This document shows positions 1-7,832 of a stretch of 64,000 nt of DNA, piece after piece. Origin of the DNA: Candidatus Eiseniibacteriota bacterium. Its GTDB lineage: Bacteria; Orphanbacterota; Orphanbacteria; Orphanbacterales; Orphanbacteraceae. Within the stretch, counting starts at the first letter, position 1. Every line of letters starts with the position of its first letter. The translations under genes and the position numbers were made by a program. Location of the stretch: contig JAJCZU010000008.1 of the NCBI GenBank assembly GCA_029262235.1, forward strand, positions 62,001-126,000, written 5' to 3'. The notes below the pieces were generated by a model. The model had not been told where the DNA came from, did no database searches, and saw only the letters and a program-made list of their open reading frames with translations.

Positions 1-1567
1 AGTCGGGAATCCGGTAGTACGACTCGTCATCGGCGTGCATGTTCTTGTTCAGTCGTTTCAGAATCGTGTGGATCGAATTGACCTGCACTACTCCGTCCTG
101 GGCCTCCCACCACTTCTGGAACTCCTCGAGCTTGTGCAGATACGCGGGGTCGCTGATCCCGCCGCTCTCGCCCGACGAGAGCGAGTACTCGAGCTGGTAG
201 ATCCCGGTCAGGTTATCCATCGTAAAGTCGGTCGCCACGCGGAACGGCACCGTCTCGTCGAAGTAGTTCACGAATTCGTCGTTCAGTTCGTTCATCGGGA
301 GAGACGCGATCATCGCGAGAATGACGATGACACTCGCGAAAAAGATCGGTCGTTCCCTGCGCACGACGAAATCCGCGAAGCGGTCCATGAAGGACGATTT
401 TGCGACTTCTTTCACCTTCGCGCGAATCGGCACGATCGCCATGAACGCGGGCAGGAACAGAATCGAGAAGAACCACGCGGCCGCAACCCCCATCGCGGTA
501 ATGTTTCCGAGATCGTGAAACGGGGGCGAGTCGCTGAAGTTCATACTTAAGAAGCCGATCGCCGTCGTGATCGATGTAATGCCGATCGGGAGGAAGTTGA
601 TGCGAATACTGTCTTTGATCGCGTCGATTTTCGCCACGCCGGCCCGCATGTCGCGAAGCATCGTGACGAGCAGATGAATCGCGTCGGCCACGGCCAGCGT
701 CATGATCATGGTAGGCGCCGTGCTCGACGGCGGCGTGATCTTGATGCCGAGGTAGCCCGCAATGCCCATCGCCGTGATCGTGGAAAGCATGATCACGAGC
801 AGCGTGGCCAGCGTCCCCCAGAACGAACGCAGCGTGAAAATCATCACGAGAATCATGATGCCGTACATGATCGGAACGAGCGTCGACATGTCGCGCATGC
901 TCATTTCAGAGAACGCGTTGCTGAGCGGGCCGTTGCCGGTGATGTAAACGGCCATCCCGGGGTGCGCGGCGCGAATCTCGTCCGCGATCCCGCGCGCGAA
1001 GCGCACGGCTTCGGGGATTTCGTCCATCGACTCGTTCTTGAGCTGCAGCGTGACGTTCACGGCGGTGACGTGCGCGCGGTCATTGATCAGCCGGTCGCGC
1101 AGCAGCGGCTCCCCGATCGCGAGCCTGCGAATGCGCTCCAGATCCGCCGGACCGAGCGACGCCCCGTCTTCGTAGAGGTCTTCGACTACGAGATCGTCTT
1201 CAATTGCATAGCTGTTCTGGAAATTCGAGATCGCGTCGACCCGGATCGCGTACGGAATCTGCCACGAGGCTTCCACCATTTCTTCGACGACGGCAAGATT
1301 TTCGGGCGTGAACACGTCCCCGTCCGCGGGCGCGAGCACGAACAGAATGTTGTCGTTCTGCGTGTATACGGCCTGCAGCTTGTCGAATTCCACGAGCTGA
1401 GGATTCGTATCGCTGAAGAAATCCTTGTAGTCATTGCTGAATCCGAGGAAACGCGCCCCGGACCCGCACGCCATCGCCGCCAGGATCGTAAGCAGCACGA
1501 TGGGGTAGCGCCAGCGCACCACCTGCTCCGCGAACTGGTTCACCCAGCGTTCAAACCTGCGAGACAT
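1..1567 (-). CDS. RND/MMPL-family exporter (3' end outside window)
   Basis: Reading from ATG at 1567 leftwards gives 522 residues without a stop before the window edge. The protein begins MSRRFERWVNQF, has one N-terminal membrane helix, a large periplasmic domain (about residues 35-210), then a cluster of membrane helices (about 215-390) and the start of a second periplasmic loop. This half-repeat layout is that of MMPL/hydrophobe-type RND exporters, which move lipids, hopanoids or drugs using the proton gradient. A strong AAGGAG ribosome site precedes the ATG. It lies 63 bp downstream of a TetR regulator in the same direction, with an operator-like site in between, so it is probably the regulated pump. 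The substrate cannot be told from the sequence. Confidence 0.88.
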   Translation of the reverse strand, partial: MSRRFERWVNQFAEQVVRWRYPIVLLTILAAMACGSGARFLGFSNDYKDFFSDTNPQLVEFDKLQAVYTQNDNILFVLAPADGDVFTPENLAVVEEMVEASWQIPYAIRVDAISNFQNSYAIEDDLVVEDLYEDGASLGPADLERIRRLAIGEPLLRDRLINDRAHVTAVNVTLQLKNESMDEIPEAVRFARGIADEIRAAHPGMAVYITGNGPLSNAFSEMSMRDMSTLVPIMYGIMILVMIFTLRSFWGTLATLLVIMLSTITAMGIAGYLGIKITPPSSTAPTMIMTLAVADAIHLLVTMLRDMRAGVAKIDAIKDSIRINFLPIGITSITTAIGFLSMNFSDSPPFHDLGNITAMGVAAAWFFSILFLPAFMAIVPIRAKVKEVAKSSFMDRFADFVVRRERPIFFASVIVILAMIASLPMNELNDEFVNYFDETVPFRVATDFTMDNLTGIYQLEYSLSSGESGGISDPAYLHKLEEFQKWWEAQDGVVQVNSIHTILKRLNKNMHADDESYYRIPD

Positions 1568-1589
1568 GAGAGACTCCTTTTCCGACCTG

Positions 1590-1605
1590 CATACCAGCCG
1601 GTTTG
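1590..1605. promoter_or_regulatory. Operator-like inverted repeat before the RND gene
   Basis: The site is CATACC-N4-GGTTTG followed by TA. It matches the site at the start of the TetR gene (CATACC-N4-AGTATG followed by TA) at 13 of 18 positions over the extended 18 bp. It lies between the TetR stop and the ribosome site of the RND gene. I infer that the same TetR protein binds both. Confidence 0.55.
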
Positions 1606-1630
1606 TAATATTCCAAAAAAATAACCGAAG

Positions 1631-2248
1631 CTATCCGGCCTTCGCCGCGGGGCGCAGGCTTTCCAGATAGTTAAGAACAGCGGGGCTGGCGTCGCGCATG
1701 AACTCCACGTTCTGGGCGTTCTTGGCGAGGCCCGTGACCCCCTCGAAAATCGCGATCAGCATCGTGGCCGCCTGGCGCGGCAGAATGTCGGCCCGCACGG
1801 TTCCGAGCCCCTGTCCGCGCGCCAGCGCTTCGGCAATCCCGCCCCGCCAATGGTCCACGATCCGGGAAAGTCGCAGGCGAAAGCCGTCGTCGATCCCGGA
1901 CATTTCGTTGATTAAGTTATTGAGCGGGCAACCGTTACGCAAGTCTTCCGGCTTCATTTCGCTGTCGAACTGCTCCAGAATATGGCGAAGGGTGGTGAGG
2001 GGATCGTCGGACTTCTCGAGCGGCTTGACCCAGCGGCCGTCGATCCAGCCGTAGATCAGTTCGTCGACAACCGCGTACCCGAGCGCGTGCTTGTTCTCGA
2101 AGTGATAATAGAGAGCGCCCTTCGTGACTCCGGCCGCCTCGAGAATGTGATCGAGGCTGGCCGACTGGAAACCGTCGCGGTGCATTTCGTGAAACGCGGC
2201 TTCGAGGAGCTTCTGTCTGGTTCCGGCGGGGTCACGTGTGATTACCAT
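1631..2248 (-). CDS. TetR/AcrR-family transcriptional repressor
   Basis: A 205-residue protein with an N-terminal helix-turn-helix of TetR type (about residues 10-55: TRQKLLEAAF, then VTKGALYYHFENKHAL, the classic recognition-helix signature) and a C-terminal ligand-binding half with a TetR_C-like NGCPLNNL segment. I start it at ATG 2248 (MVITRDPAG); an upstream in-frame codon would add 12 residues without family similarity. The promoter and operator overlap this start, which argues for autorepression. It probably senses an RND substrate and controls the exporter that follows. Confidence 0.9.
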   Translation of the reverse strand: MVITRDPAGTRQKLLEAAFHEMHRDGFQSASLDHILEAAGVTKGALYYHFENKHALGYAVVDELIYGWIDGRWVKPLEKSDDPLTTLRHILEQFDSEMKPEDLRNGCPLNNLINEMSGIDDGFRLRLSRIVDHWRGGIAEALARGQGLGTVRADILPRQAATMLIAIFEGVTGLAKNAQNVEFMRDASPAVLNYLESLRPAAKAG

Positions 2249-2261
2249 ACCGATCAGTATG
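2246..2261. promoter_or_regulatory. TetR operator-like palindrome overlapping the regulator's start codon
   Basis: CATACC-GATC-AGTATG is a near-perfect inverted repeat (5 of 6 arm positions) covering the start codon and the predicted -10 of the TetR gene. A second copy of the same pattern lies at 1590-1605. This placement is typical of autoregulated TetR genes. Confidence 0.6.
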
Positions 2262-2284
2262 TAGCGGGCAGGGCAGTTCGTCAA
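2256..2284 (-). promoter_or_regulatory. Promoter of the TetR gene
   Basis: On the minus strand TTGACG (2279-2284) and CATACT (2256-2261) are separated by 17 bp. The predicted +1 is the base just before the ATG, so the transcript would have a leader of about 1 nt and there is no Shine-Dalgarno sequence. Confidence 0.55.
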
Positions 2285-2305
2285 GAGCAGAAATCATGGA
2301 AACGA

Positions 2306-3097
2306 TCAGGGAATTTCGATTTCTCCCCGGGCAAACGTGTAGCAGCCTCCGGCCAGCCGCACCCGGTCGCCCGTCAGCGTGCACCGGACGGCGCCCCCAC
2401 GCGACGAAAGCTGGCGCGCCTCGAGAATCGTCTTCCCGAGCCGCTCCGCCCAGTAGGGGACCAGCGTGCAGTGGGCCGACCCCGTGACCGCGTCTTCGGG
2501 AACCCCGATCGCGGGGGCGAAGAATCGAGAGACGAAGTCCACATCCTCGCGAGCGGAAGGCGCCGTGATCATCACGCTCTTGTACGGGAGCCGTTGCAGC
2601 GCGTTGAAGTCGGGCCGCACGGCGCGTACGTCCTCCTCGCGAGGGAGCACGATCATGAGATCCCTCGCGAGAAATGCTTTTTCGACCGGCACGCCGAGCG
2701 CCTGGGCGACTACGGCACCGACCTCGACCGGCTCGGCGGGGCGCGCGGGGAAATCGAGCGCAAGATCGTCCCCGTCCACGTCGACGGCAAGTTCCCCGCT
2801 CAGCGATCGAAACCGGAGCCGTTCCGATTTCTCTCCAAGCTCGTTGCGAAGAACATGAGCCGTGGCCAGCGTGGCGTGACCGCAGAGGTCGATTTCGATC
2901 GACGGCGTAAACCAGCGCAGATGCCACGCCCCCGTCCCTTCGGGAACGAAGAACGCCGTCTCGGCGAGCTGGTTCTCCATCGCGATATTCTGCATCACCC
3001 GGTCGGGCAGCCATTCCGGCAGCGGGCACACTCCGGCCGGATTCCCCCGGTAGGGAACGGCTGAGAACGCGTCTATATGATAGTAGGGAATCTTCAT
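2306..3097 (-). CDS. PhzF-family isomerase-like protein (paralogue 1)
   Basis: A 263-residue PhzF/diaminopimelate-epimerase-fold protein. It shows the family hallmarks: RGNPAGV near the N-terminus, the catalytic-type glutamate in QLAETAFF (E46), LCGHATLATAH, and DAVTGSAH near the C-terminus. I start at ATG 3097 because GGGAGG lies just upstream and the family begins at this point; the open frame extends further upstream without similarity. PhzF proteins isomerise small carboxylic acids, but most members have no known substrate. A second paralogue lies at 56922-57722, and the two are clearly divergent. Confidence 0.9.
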   Translation of the reverse strand: MKIPYYHIDAFSAVPYRGNPAGVCPLPEWLPDRVMQNIAMENQLAETAFFVPEGTGAWHLRWFTPSIEIDLCGHATLATAHVLRNELGEKSERLRFRSLSGELAVDVDGDDLALDFPARPAEPVEVGAVVAQALGVPVEKAFLARDLMIVLPREEDVRAVRPDFNALQRLPYKSVMITAPSAREDVDFVSRFFAPAIGVPEDAVTGSAHCTLVPYWAERLGKTILEARQLSSRGGAVRCTLTGDRVRLAGGCYTFARGEIEIP

Positions 3098-3176
3098 GAT
3101 GCCTCCCGATCTGACCGCGCCGGCCCGGGGCCGGACAGTTCGCCCGTGCGCGCGACCCGACACGCGCTTTCCCGCA

Positions 3177-3182
3177 ATTGTA
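3177..3182 (-). promoter_or_regulatory. Possible -10 of the PhzF gene
   Basis: TACAAT on the minus strand, about 75 nt before the start codon, with no convincing -35. The same hexamer lies upstream of the FKBP, VCBS-repeat and NTF2-like genes. Confidence 0.3.
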
Positions 3183-3223
3183 CACGGGCGTCTGCGCGGC
3201 GGCGAGCTCATGCCGAAAGGTGA

Positions 3224-3229
3224 TAGACT
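3224..3229 (+). promoter_or_regulatory. -10 placed 6 nt before the GTG start (leaderless type)
   Basis: TAGACT followed by six bases and then the GTG at 3236, so the predicted +1 is the start codon itself. No ribosome site precedes the GTG. No clear -35 is visible. Confidence 0.4.
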
Positions 3230-3235
3230 CTGCGC

Positions 3236-5011
3236 GTGACAAACGCGACCCCGCCATCCGAGTTCCGCCTCACCCCCAGCTGGGGAGCGGTTGTCTTTCT
3301 CCTCGCAATTCTGATTCGCATGCTGGCCATGTTCGAGATCCAGGACGTGCCGGCTCTCATGAAACCGACGAACGACGGCGCGCGCTACCACGAACAGGCC
3401 GTCGCGCTCGCATCAGGTGAATGGCCGTTCGAGGGCGCGTTCTATCAGTCGCCGGCCTATCCCTTCTTCGAGGCCGGGCTCTACAAGGTATTCGGACCCG
3501 ATCCGCCCGTCGTGCTGCGCGCGCAGATCGTGCTCGGCGCACTCTCCGCGCTGCTTCTCGCGCTCGCCACGGCCCATCTGTTCGGCCCGGCGGCGGGGCT
3601 TCTCGCCGGGTTCTGCTATGCGCTCTACGGCCCGGGGATTCTGTGGGATCTCGGTTATCAGAAGACGTCGCTCGCTCAATTCCTGCAGTGTCTCGCGCTC
3701 TGGCTGCTCGTCCGTCACGCGACTCGGGGAACGAGCACGAAAAACAGCTCCGGCGCGGCGCTCAGCGCGCTCATGCTCGGCATCGCGCTCGGGCTCATGA
3801 GCATCACGCGCGAAACGCTTCTCCCGATCGCGCTCGCCGTGCCCGTGCTGCTCTGGTGGCACGGGAGGCGCCGCGGCCGGACCGCCGGTCTCGTGACGCC
3901 GGTTCTGATCGCCGCCGGACTCGTGCTCGCGCTGCTGCCGACGACGATCTACAACGCGTCGCGCGGGGGAGGCTTCGCGGTCACCACCGTGCAGGCCGGC
4001 CCGAACTTCTACATCGGCAATCATCGCGGCGCGACCGGAACGTACGAAGAACTGCGGCCGGGCCGCCAGGACCCGCGCTTCGAGGGGGCCGACGCGAAGG
4101 CGATCGCGGAGGAGGAGTCGGGGCGCGCGCTCACCGCCTCGGAAGTATCGCGCTTCTGGGTGCGCGAGGCGCTCGGTGAAATGCGTGAAGCCCCCGGTGA
4201 AGCCTTCGCGCTCATGTTTCGGAAGCTGCGACTCGCGTGGAATCAGTACGAAGTCCCCGACGCCTGGGGGATGGCGTTCTATCGCGAACAGTCGCGTGCC
4301 TTCCGCTTTCTCGCGCCGCTTCATTTCGGCGTGGTCGCGCCGCTCGCGATTCTCGGTCTCGTCGCGTCGCTCCGGGGGAAGCGTCGTCGCGCGCTTCTCT
4401 GGTTCGCCGCTGCCGCCGCGGGAATCACTGTTTTCGTCGCCCTGTTCTACATCTTCGGGCGTTATCGTGCGCCGCTCGTGCCCGTACTGATTCCGGTCGC
4501 CGCCTGCGGCATTCTCGCGCTCGTTCGAGCCTTGCGCGCGCACACCACTTCCGACCTCGGGAAGTACGGCGCGGTGCTCGCCGTGTCGATGATCGCGATC
4601 AACGTGCCCATGCTCGAAGAACCGCTCGAAGAGAGCGTTTCATTCGTAAACGCCGCGCTCTTTCATATCGACCGCGAGGAATGGGAGCCGGCGGAACGTT
4701 ACCTGCAATCCGCGCTCACCCTCGATCCCCAAAGTCCTTCCGGCTATCGGGAACTCGGACGTGTGCTGATCGCGCGCGAGAAGTTTCAGGAAGGTGCCGA
4801 CGCTCTCGATCGCGCTGCGCAGCTCGCGCCCGGCTGGGTCAATCCGCGGATCGACAAAGGAGAACTCCTCATGCGGTTCGGACGTTTCGACGAAGCTCTG
4901 GTCGAATATCGCGAGGCGGATCGCCTGCTGCCAGGCAACGACTTCATCCGTGGTAGACTTGCCGAGCTCGAACAGAGAGCCGCGACGGGCCAGGCGCCCC
5001 CTCCCCGCTAG
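3236..5011 (+). CDS. Membrane glycosyltransferase (GT39/ArnT-like) with C-terminal TPR repeats
   Basis: A 591-residue protein starting at GTG. Residues about 15-430 contain 9-11 hydrophobic segments. The first extramembrane loop carries NDGARYHEQAVALASGEWPF, the acidic region expected in GT-C enzymes that use polyprenyl-phosphate sugars (PMT/ArnT type). From about residue 470 to the end there are TPR-like repeats (NAALFHIDREEWEPAERYL, SGYRELGRVLIAREKFQEG, and two more). Fusion of a GT-C domain to TPRs suggests glycosylation guided by protein contact, which is inference. A GC-rich hairpin follows the stop. Confidence 0.8.
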   Translation: MTNATPPSEFRLTPSWGAVVFLLAILIRMLAMFEIQDVPALMKPTNDGARYHEQAVALASGEWPFEGAFYQSPAYPFFEAGLYKVFGPDPPVVLRAQIVLGALSALLLALATAHLFGPAAGLLAGFCYALYGPGILWDLGYQKTSLAQFLQCLALWLLVRHATRGTSTKNSSGAALSALMLGIALGLMSITRETLLPIALAVPVLLWWHGRRRGRTAGLVTPVLIAAGLVLALLPTTIYNASRGGGFAVTTVQAGPNFYIGNHRGATGTYEELRPGRQDPRFEGADAKAIAEEESGRALTASEVSRFWVREALGEMREAPGEAFALMFRKLRLAWNQYEVPDAWGMAFYREQSRAFRFLAPLHFGVVAPLAILGLVASLRGKRRRALLWFAAAAAGITVFVALFYIFGRYRAPLVPVLIPVAACGILALVRALRAHTTSDLGKYGAVLAVSMIAINVPMLEEPLEESVSFVNAALFHIDREEWEPAERYLQSALTLDPQSPSGYRELGRVLIAREKFQEGADALDRAAQLAPGWVNPRIDKGELLMRFGRFDEALVEYREADRLLPGNDFIRGRLAELEQRAATGQAPPPR

Positions 5012-5104
5012 GCCGGGCGGCCATACCGCGCCAGACCGCTAAGGCCGTGTGCAGCCCTTCCTGGAGCCGGCCCGGAGCCTGTCCGGAGGCGGTCGGGGAG
5101 CCCG

Positions 5105-5126
5105 CCCGGACACTGCTTTGTCCGGG
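5105..5126 (+). terminator. GC-rich hairpin after the glycosyltransferase gene
   Basis: Perfect 8-bp arms CCCGGACA and TGTCCGGG around a 6-nt loop. Only AATTCTCCCTTT follows, so the T-tract is poor; it may be a weak terminator or an RNA 3' end stabiliser. Confidence 0.4.
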
Positions 5127-5135
5127 AATTCTCCC

Positions 5136-5166
5136 TTTACAATTGACGGGCCCTCTGTTGTATACT
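5136..5166 (+). promoter_or_regulatory. Promoter of rpmB
   Basis: TTTACA at 5136-5141 and TGTATA at 5159-5164 have a 17-bp spacer (or TATACT at 5161-5166 with 19 bp). It is the only AT-rich promoter-like block in the 243-bp gap and leaves an untranslated leader of roughly 85 nt. Confidence 0.5.
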
Positions 5167-5254
5167 GTTCTGTCTGACCACAAGCCCCTTTCACAGGCCG
5201 GTCTCACAAAACGTAACTGATTGATTTTTGGATAGTTAGTAGAAGGAGATTCTC

Positions 5255-5497
5255 ATGGCCCGCAGATGCCAGATTACCGGAAAAGGGCCGCTGACCGGTA
5301 ACAACGTCTCACACGCCCACAATAAGACGAAGAGACGTCAGCTTCCGAACCTTCAGTGGAAGCGGATTTTCGTCCCCGAACTCGCTCGGACCGTTCGCGT
5401 TCGCGTTTCGACGCGCGCCCTTCGCACGATCACGCGCAAAGGCTTCATGGCCTTCCTGCGCAGCGAAGGACTCAGCCTCCGCGACGTCACCCGCTAG
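5255..5497 (+). CDS. rpmB: 50S ribosomal protein L28
   Basis: An 80-residue basic protein with the L28 signature: [21 protein letters not shown], then [11 protein letters not shown] and the C-terminal [10 protein letters not shown]. Ribosome site AAGGAG lies 8 nt before the ATG. It binds 23S rRNA in the large subunit. C-x-x-C zinc-ribbon pairs are absent, so this is the zinc-independent form. It stands alone here, with no rpmG next to it, and ends at an intrinsic terminator. Confidence 0.97.
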   Translation: MARRCQITGKGPLTGNNVSHAHNKTKRRQLPNLQWKRIFVPELARTVRVRVSTRALRTITRKGFMAFLRSEGLSLRDVTR

Positions 5498-5617
5498 AGA
5501 CGGGCTCGCGTGAAGGCGAATCTCCTCGGTCCGCTCGCCCCGGCGACCGGCCAGGGGCTCGGGACCTGCGGGATCCGCACTTCCGCTCCCGTGCGGTAAG
5601 AATCAGGACAAATAAGT

Positions 5618-5650
5618 AAAACGCCGCTTCCACATGGAAAGCGGCGTTTT
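5618..5650 (+). terminator. Intrinsic terminator after rpmB
   Basis: AAAACGCCGCTT and AAGCGGCGTTTT form a perfect 12-bp stem with a 9-nt loop and a short T4 tail. Because the stem begins with A4 and ends with T4 it could work in both directions. Confidence 0.8.
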
Positions 5651-5712
5651 CGTATTCAGGGAAAAAGACAAGAATCAGAAGTCAGGTTAGAGGCCGGTGA
5701 GTGTTTCGATAT

Positions 5713-5747
5713 CCTGCTCGCGATCGAGCAGGTGCACGCAGGCGTGC
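5713..5747. repeat. Two adjacent short palindromes in the rpmB-FKBP gap
   Basis: CCTGCTCG-CGAT-CGAGCAGG (5713-5732) is followed directly by GCACGC-AG-GCGTGC (5734-5747). Neither has a T-tract. They belong to a 397-bp non-coding stretch (5498-5894) that otherwise holds the two terminators listed separately. Confidence 0.5.
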
Positions 5748-5794
5748 TCCTACCTCCTCTCCGGATTCCTTCCGCTCGCAAAAGAGGGATCAAC

Positions 5795-5877
5795 GCAAAA
5801 AAGGCCGGTTCCCGGAGCCCTGAGCCCCATTGGCCGTTGAGCCAGGGCGAAGGGCGGAGGGAATCCGGCCTCTTTGC
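5795..5877 (-). terminator. Long-stem terminator/palindromic element after the FKBP gene
   Basis: Arms 5795-5813 and 5859-5877 pair over about 17 bp (core AGGCCGG/CCGGCCT) with one bulge on each side. On the minus strand the second arm runs straight into T6, so it should end FKBP transcripts, which stop 18 bp upstream. The 45-nt loop contains CCTGAGCCCCATTGG and CAGGGCGAAGG, both of which recur in the repeat block at 11.8-12.0 kb. This suggests a mobile or amplified intergenic palindrome that has been used as a terminator. Confidence 0.65.
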
Positions 5878-5894
5878 GAATGAAATCTCTCTCC

Positions 5895-6431
5895 CTATTG
5901 TACGATGTCGAGCAGTTGCACGTCGAAGACGAGCGTCGCGTTCGGCGGAATGACGCCACCCGCGCCGCGATCGCCGTAGCCGAGCTCGGAGGGAATGAAG
6001 AGAACGCGCTTTTCGCCGACCTTCATGTCCGTGAACGCGAGGTCCCATCCCTGAATCACGCGACCGACGCCGATCTGCGTTTCGAACGGCTGCCCGCGAT
6101 CGACGCTCGAGTCGAACTTCGTGCCGTTCAGCAGGTAGCCCGTGTAATGCGCCGAGATCGTCTGCCCTTTCGTCGGGACAGCGCCGTCACCTTCGGCGGT
6201 CACGATATATTCGAGCCCGGATTCGTCTCTCTGCATCTTCGCCATGTCGACGCCGAGCGTCTTGGCAATATCCGCCTTCGTACCTTCTGTGGTTGCCACG
6301 TTCTCTCCCTTGGTCTCCGCGGGTTGACTGGTTTCGGGCGCCGCTTTTTCCGCGGTGTCGTCCGATTTGTTACCGCCGCACGAGAACCCGATCAACGCGA
6401 TCAGGCCCGCGAGAATGAGTTGTTTGTTCAT
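5895..6431 (-). CDS. FKBP-type peptidyl-prolyl cis-trans isomerase, exported lipoprotein
   Basis: A 178-residue protein with a hydrophobic N-terminus ending in GFSCGG (an imperfect lipobox; the -3 residue is G), a charged linker of about 55 residues, and a C-terminal FKBP domain (about 90-178). It contains HYTGYLLNGTKFDSS, VIQGWDLAF and IPSELGYGDRGAGG, the active-site blocks of the family. It helps fold proteins in the periplasm. A long palindromic terminator follows. Confidence 0.93.
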   Translation of the reverse strand: MNKQLILAGLIALIGFSCGGNKSDDTAEKAAPETSQPAETKGENVATTEGTKADIAKTLGVDMAKMQRDESGLEYIVTAEGDGAVPTKGQTISAHYTGYLLNGTKFDSSVDRGQPFETQIGVGRVIQGWDLAFTDMKVGEKRVLFIPSELGYGDRGAGGVIPPNATLVFDVQLLDIVQ

Positions 6432-6475
6432 CAGGGGAATCGACTCCTTTCAAAGTTCCGAATTGTCCGGCCCCG

Positions 6476-6481
6476 ATTGTA
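6476..6481 (-). promoter_or_regulatory. -10 of the FKBP gene
   Basis: TACAAT on the minus strand about 45 nt before the ATG; a poor -35 (TTTTCT) lies 17 bp upstream. It sits in the 149-bp region between two divergent genes. Confidence 0.4.
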
Positions 6482-6580
6482 GCCCGCAAGCGGTGCGAAG
6501 AAAAGCAGAAGGGCATCTCCACTCGCGGGGTGACAGGCGGCCCCGGCTCCCCTAAGCTGTGCCCCAGCAGGAGGTTTCCA

Positions 6581-7810
6581 TTGCTGAACGTCATCTGGGC
6601 CGCATTTTTCCTCGTCGGTTTCGTCGCGGCCTGCTATCGCGCATTCGTCCTCGGCGACACCGCCGTCTTCCAGGAAGTGGTCGCCTCCACGTTCGACCTG
6701 TCGAAAACCGCGTTCGAAATCGCCCTCGGGCTGACGGGGGTCATGTGCCTCTGGCTCGGTATCCTGAAACTGGGCGAAGCCGGGGGCGCTGTCGATCTGC
6801 TGAGCCGCCTCGTGCGCCCGCTCTTCCGCCGACTCTTCCCTAGCATCCCCGCAGGGCATCCGGCCGAAGGCTCGCTGCTCATGAACATGGCCGCGAATAT
6901 GCTCGGCCTCGACAACGCCGCCACGCCGATCGGCCTCAAAGCCATGCGGTCGATGCATGAACTGAACCCCGATAAAGATACCGCGAGCGACGACCAGATC
7001 CTGTTCCTCGTCATCAACACGTCCGCGGTCACGATTCTCCCCGTCACGATCTTCACGTACAGAGCGCAGATGGGCGCCGCGGATCCGACGGATGTCTTCC
7101 TGCCGATTCTGATCGCGACGTTCTGCAGCACCATGGCGGGGCTCATCGTAACCGCGATCGTGCAGCGCCGGAATCTGCTGCAGCCGGTCATCCTCGCGTA
7201 TCTCGGAGCGATGACGGCCGTGATCGCGGGACTCGTGCTCTACTTCGGCCGGTTGCCCAAAGAAGCGATGGAGTCCCAGAGCGCGACCTTCGCGAACTTC
7301 CTGATCCTTTCGGTGATCATCGCGTTTCTCGTGAGCGCGCTCCGCAAGCGCGTGCCTGTTTACGAGACGTTCGTCGAAGGCGCAAAAGACGGATTTCAGG
7401 TCGCGGTGACGATTATTCCGTATCTCGTGGCGATGCTCGTGGCGATCGGCGTGTTCCGCGCGAGCGGGGCGCTCGATCTCGCGCTCGGCGGCGTGCGCAC
7501 TGTGGTGGAAGCGATGGGGGTGGATTCGCGCTGGGTGGAAGCGCTCCCGACGGCGCTCATGAAGCCGCTTTCAGGGAGCGGCGCGCGCGGCATGCTGATC
7601 GAAACGATGCAGACACACGGGGCCGACTCGTTCGCGGGCCGTATCGCAAGCGTGGTGCAGGGGAGCACCGAAACGACTTTCTACGTGCTCGCCGTTTACT
7701 TCGGTTCGGTCGGCATTCGGAAGACACGGCACGCTGTCGGATGCGGACTCGCGGCGGATTTCGCCGGCATTATCGCGGCGATCGTGGTGGGTTACTTCTT
7801 CTTCGGGTAG
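6581..7810 (+). CDS. Fused SpmA-SpmB (nucleoside-recognition/Gate domain) membrane protein
   Basis: About 409 residues from TTG 6581, chosen because AGGAGG (6569-6574) stands 6 nt before it; an in-frame ATG 17 codons earlier has no ribosome site. The first half is SpmA-like (NMAANMLGLDNAATPIGLKA, then NTSAVTILPVTI) and the second half (from about residue 215) is SpmB-like (PLSGSGARGML, GSTETTFYVLAVYFG). Both carry Gate domains of concentrative-nucleoside-transporter type. Bacillus SpmA and SpmB are needed for spore core dehydration, but the fused form is common in non-sporulating bacteria, where its substrate is unknown. Confidence 0.88.
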   Translation: MLNVIWAAFFLVGFVAACYRAFVLGDTAVFQEVVASTFDLSKTAFEIALGLTGVMCLWLGILKLGEAGGAVDLLSRLVRPLFRRLFPSIPAGHPAEGSLLMNMAANMLGLDNAATPIGLKAMRSMHELNPDKDTASDDQILFLVINTSAVTILPVTIFTYRAQMGAADPTDVFLPILIATFCSTMAGLIVTAIVQRRNLLQPVILAYLGAMTAVIAGLVLYFGRLPKEAMESQSATFANFLILSVIIAFLVSALRKRVPVYETFVEGAKDGFQVAVTIIPYLVAMLVAIGVFRASGALDLALGGVRTVVEAMGVDSRWVEALPTALMKPLSGSGARGMLIETMQTHGADSFAGRIASVVQGSTETTFYVLAVYFGSVGIRKTRHAVGCGLAADFAGIIAAIVVGYFFFG

Positions 7811-7832
7811 GGTGTGGGGCCGGGCGGTTTGC

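Noticed and set aside
1..1624. Plus-strand open frames at the left edge
   Set aside because: They are shadows of the RND exporter, whose minus-strand frame is open to the window edge and codes for clear membrane helices.
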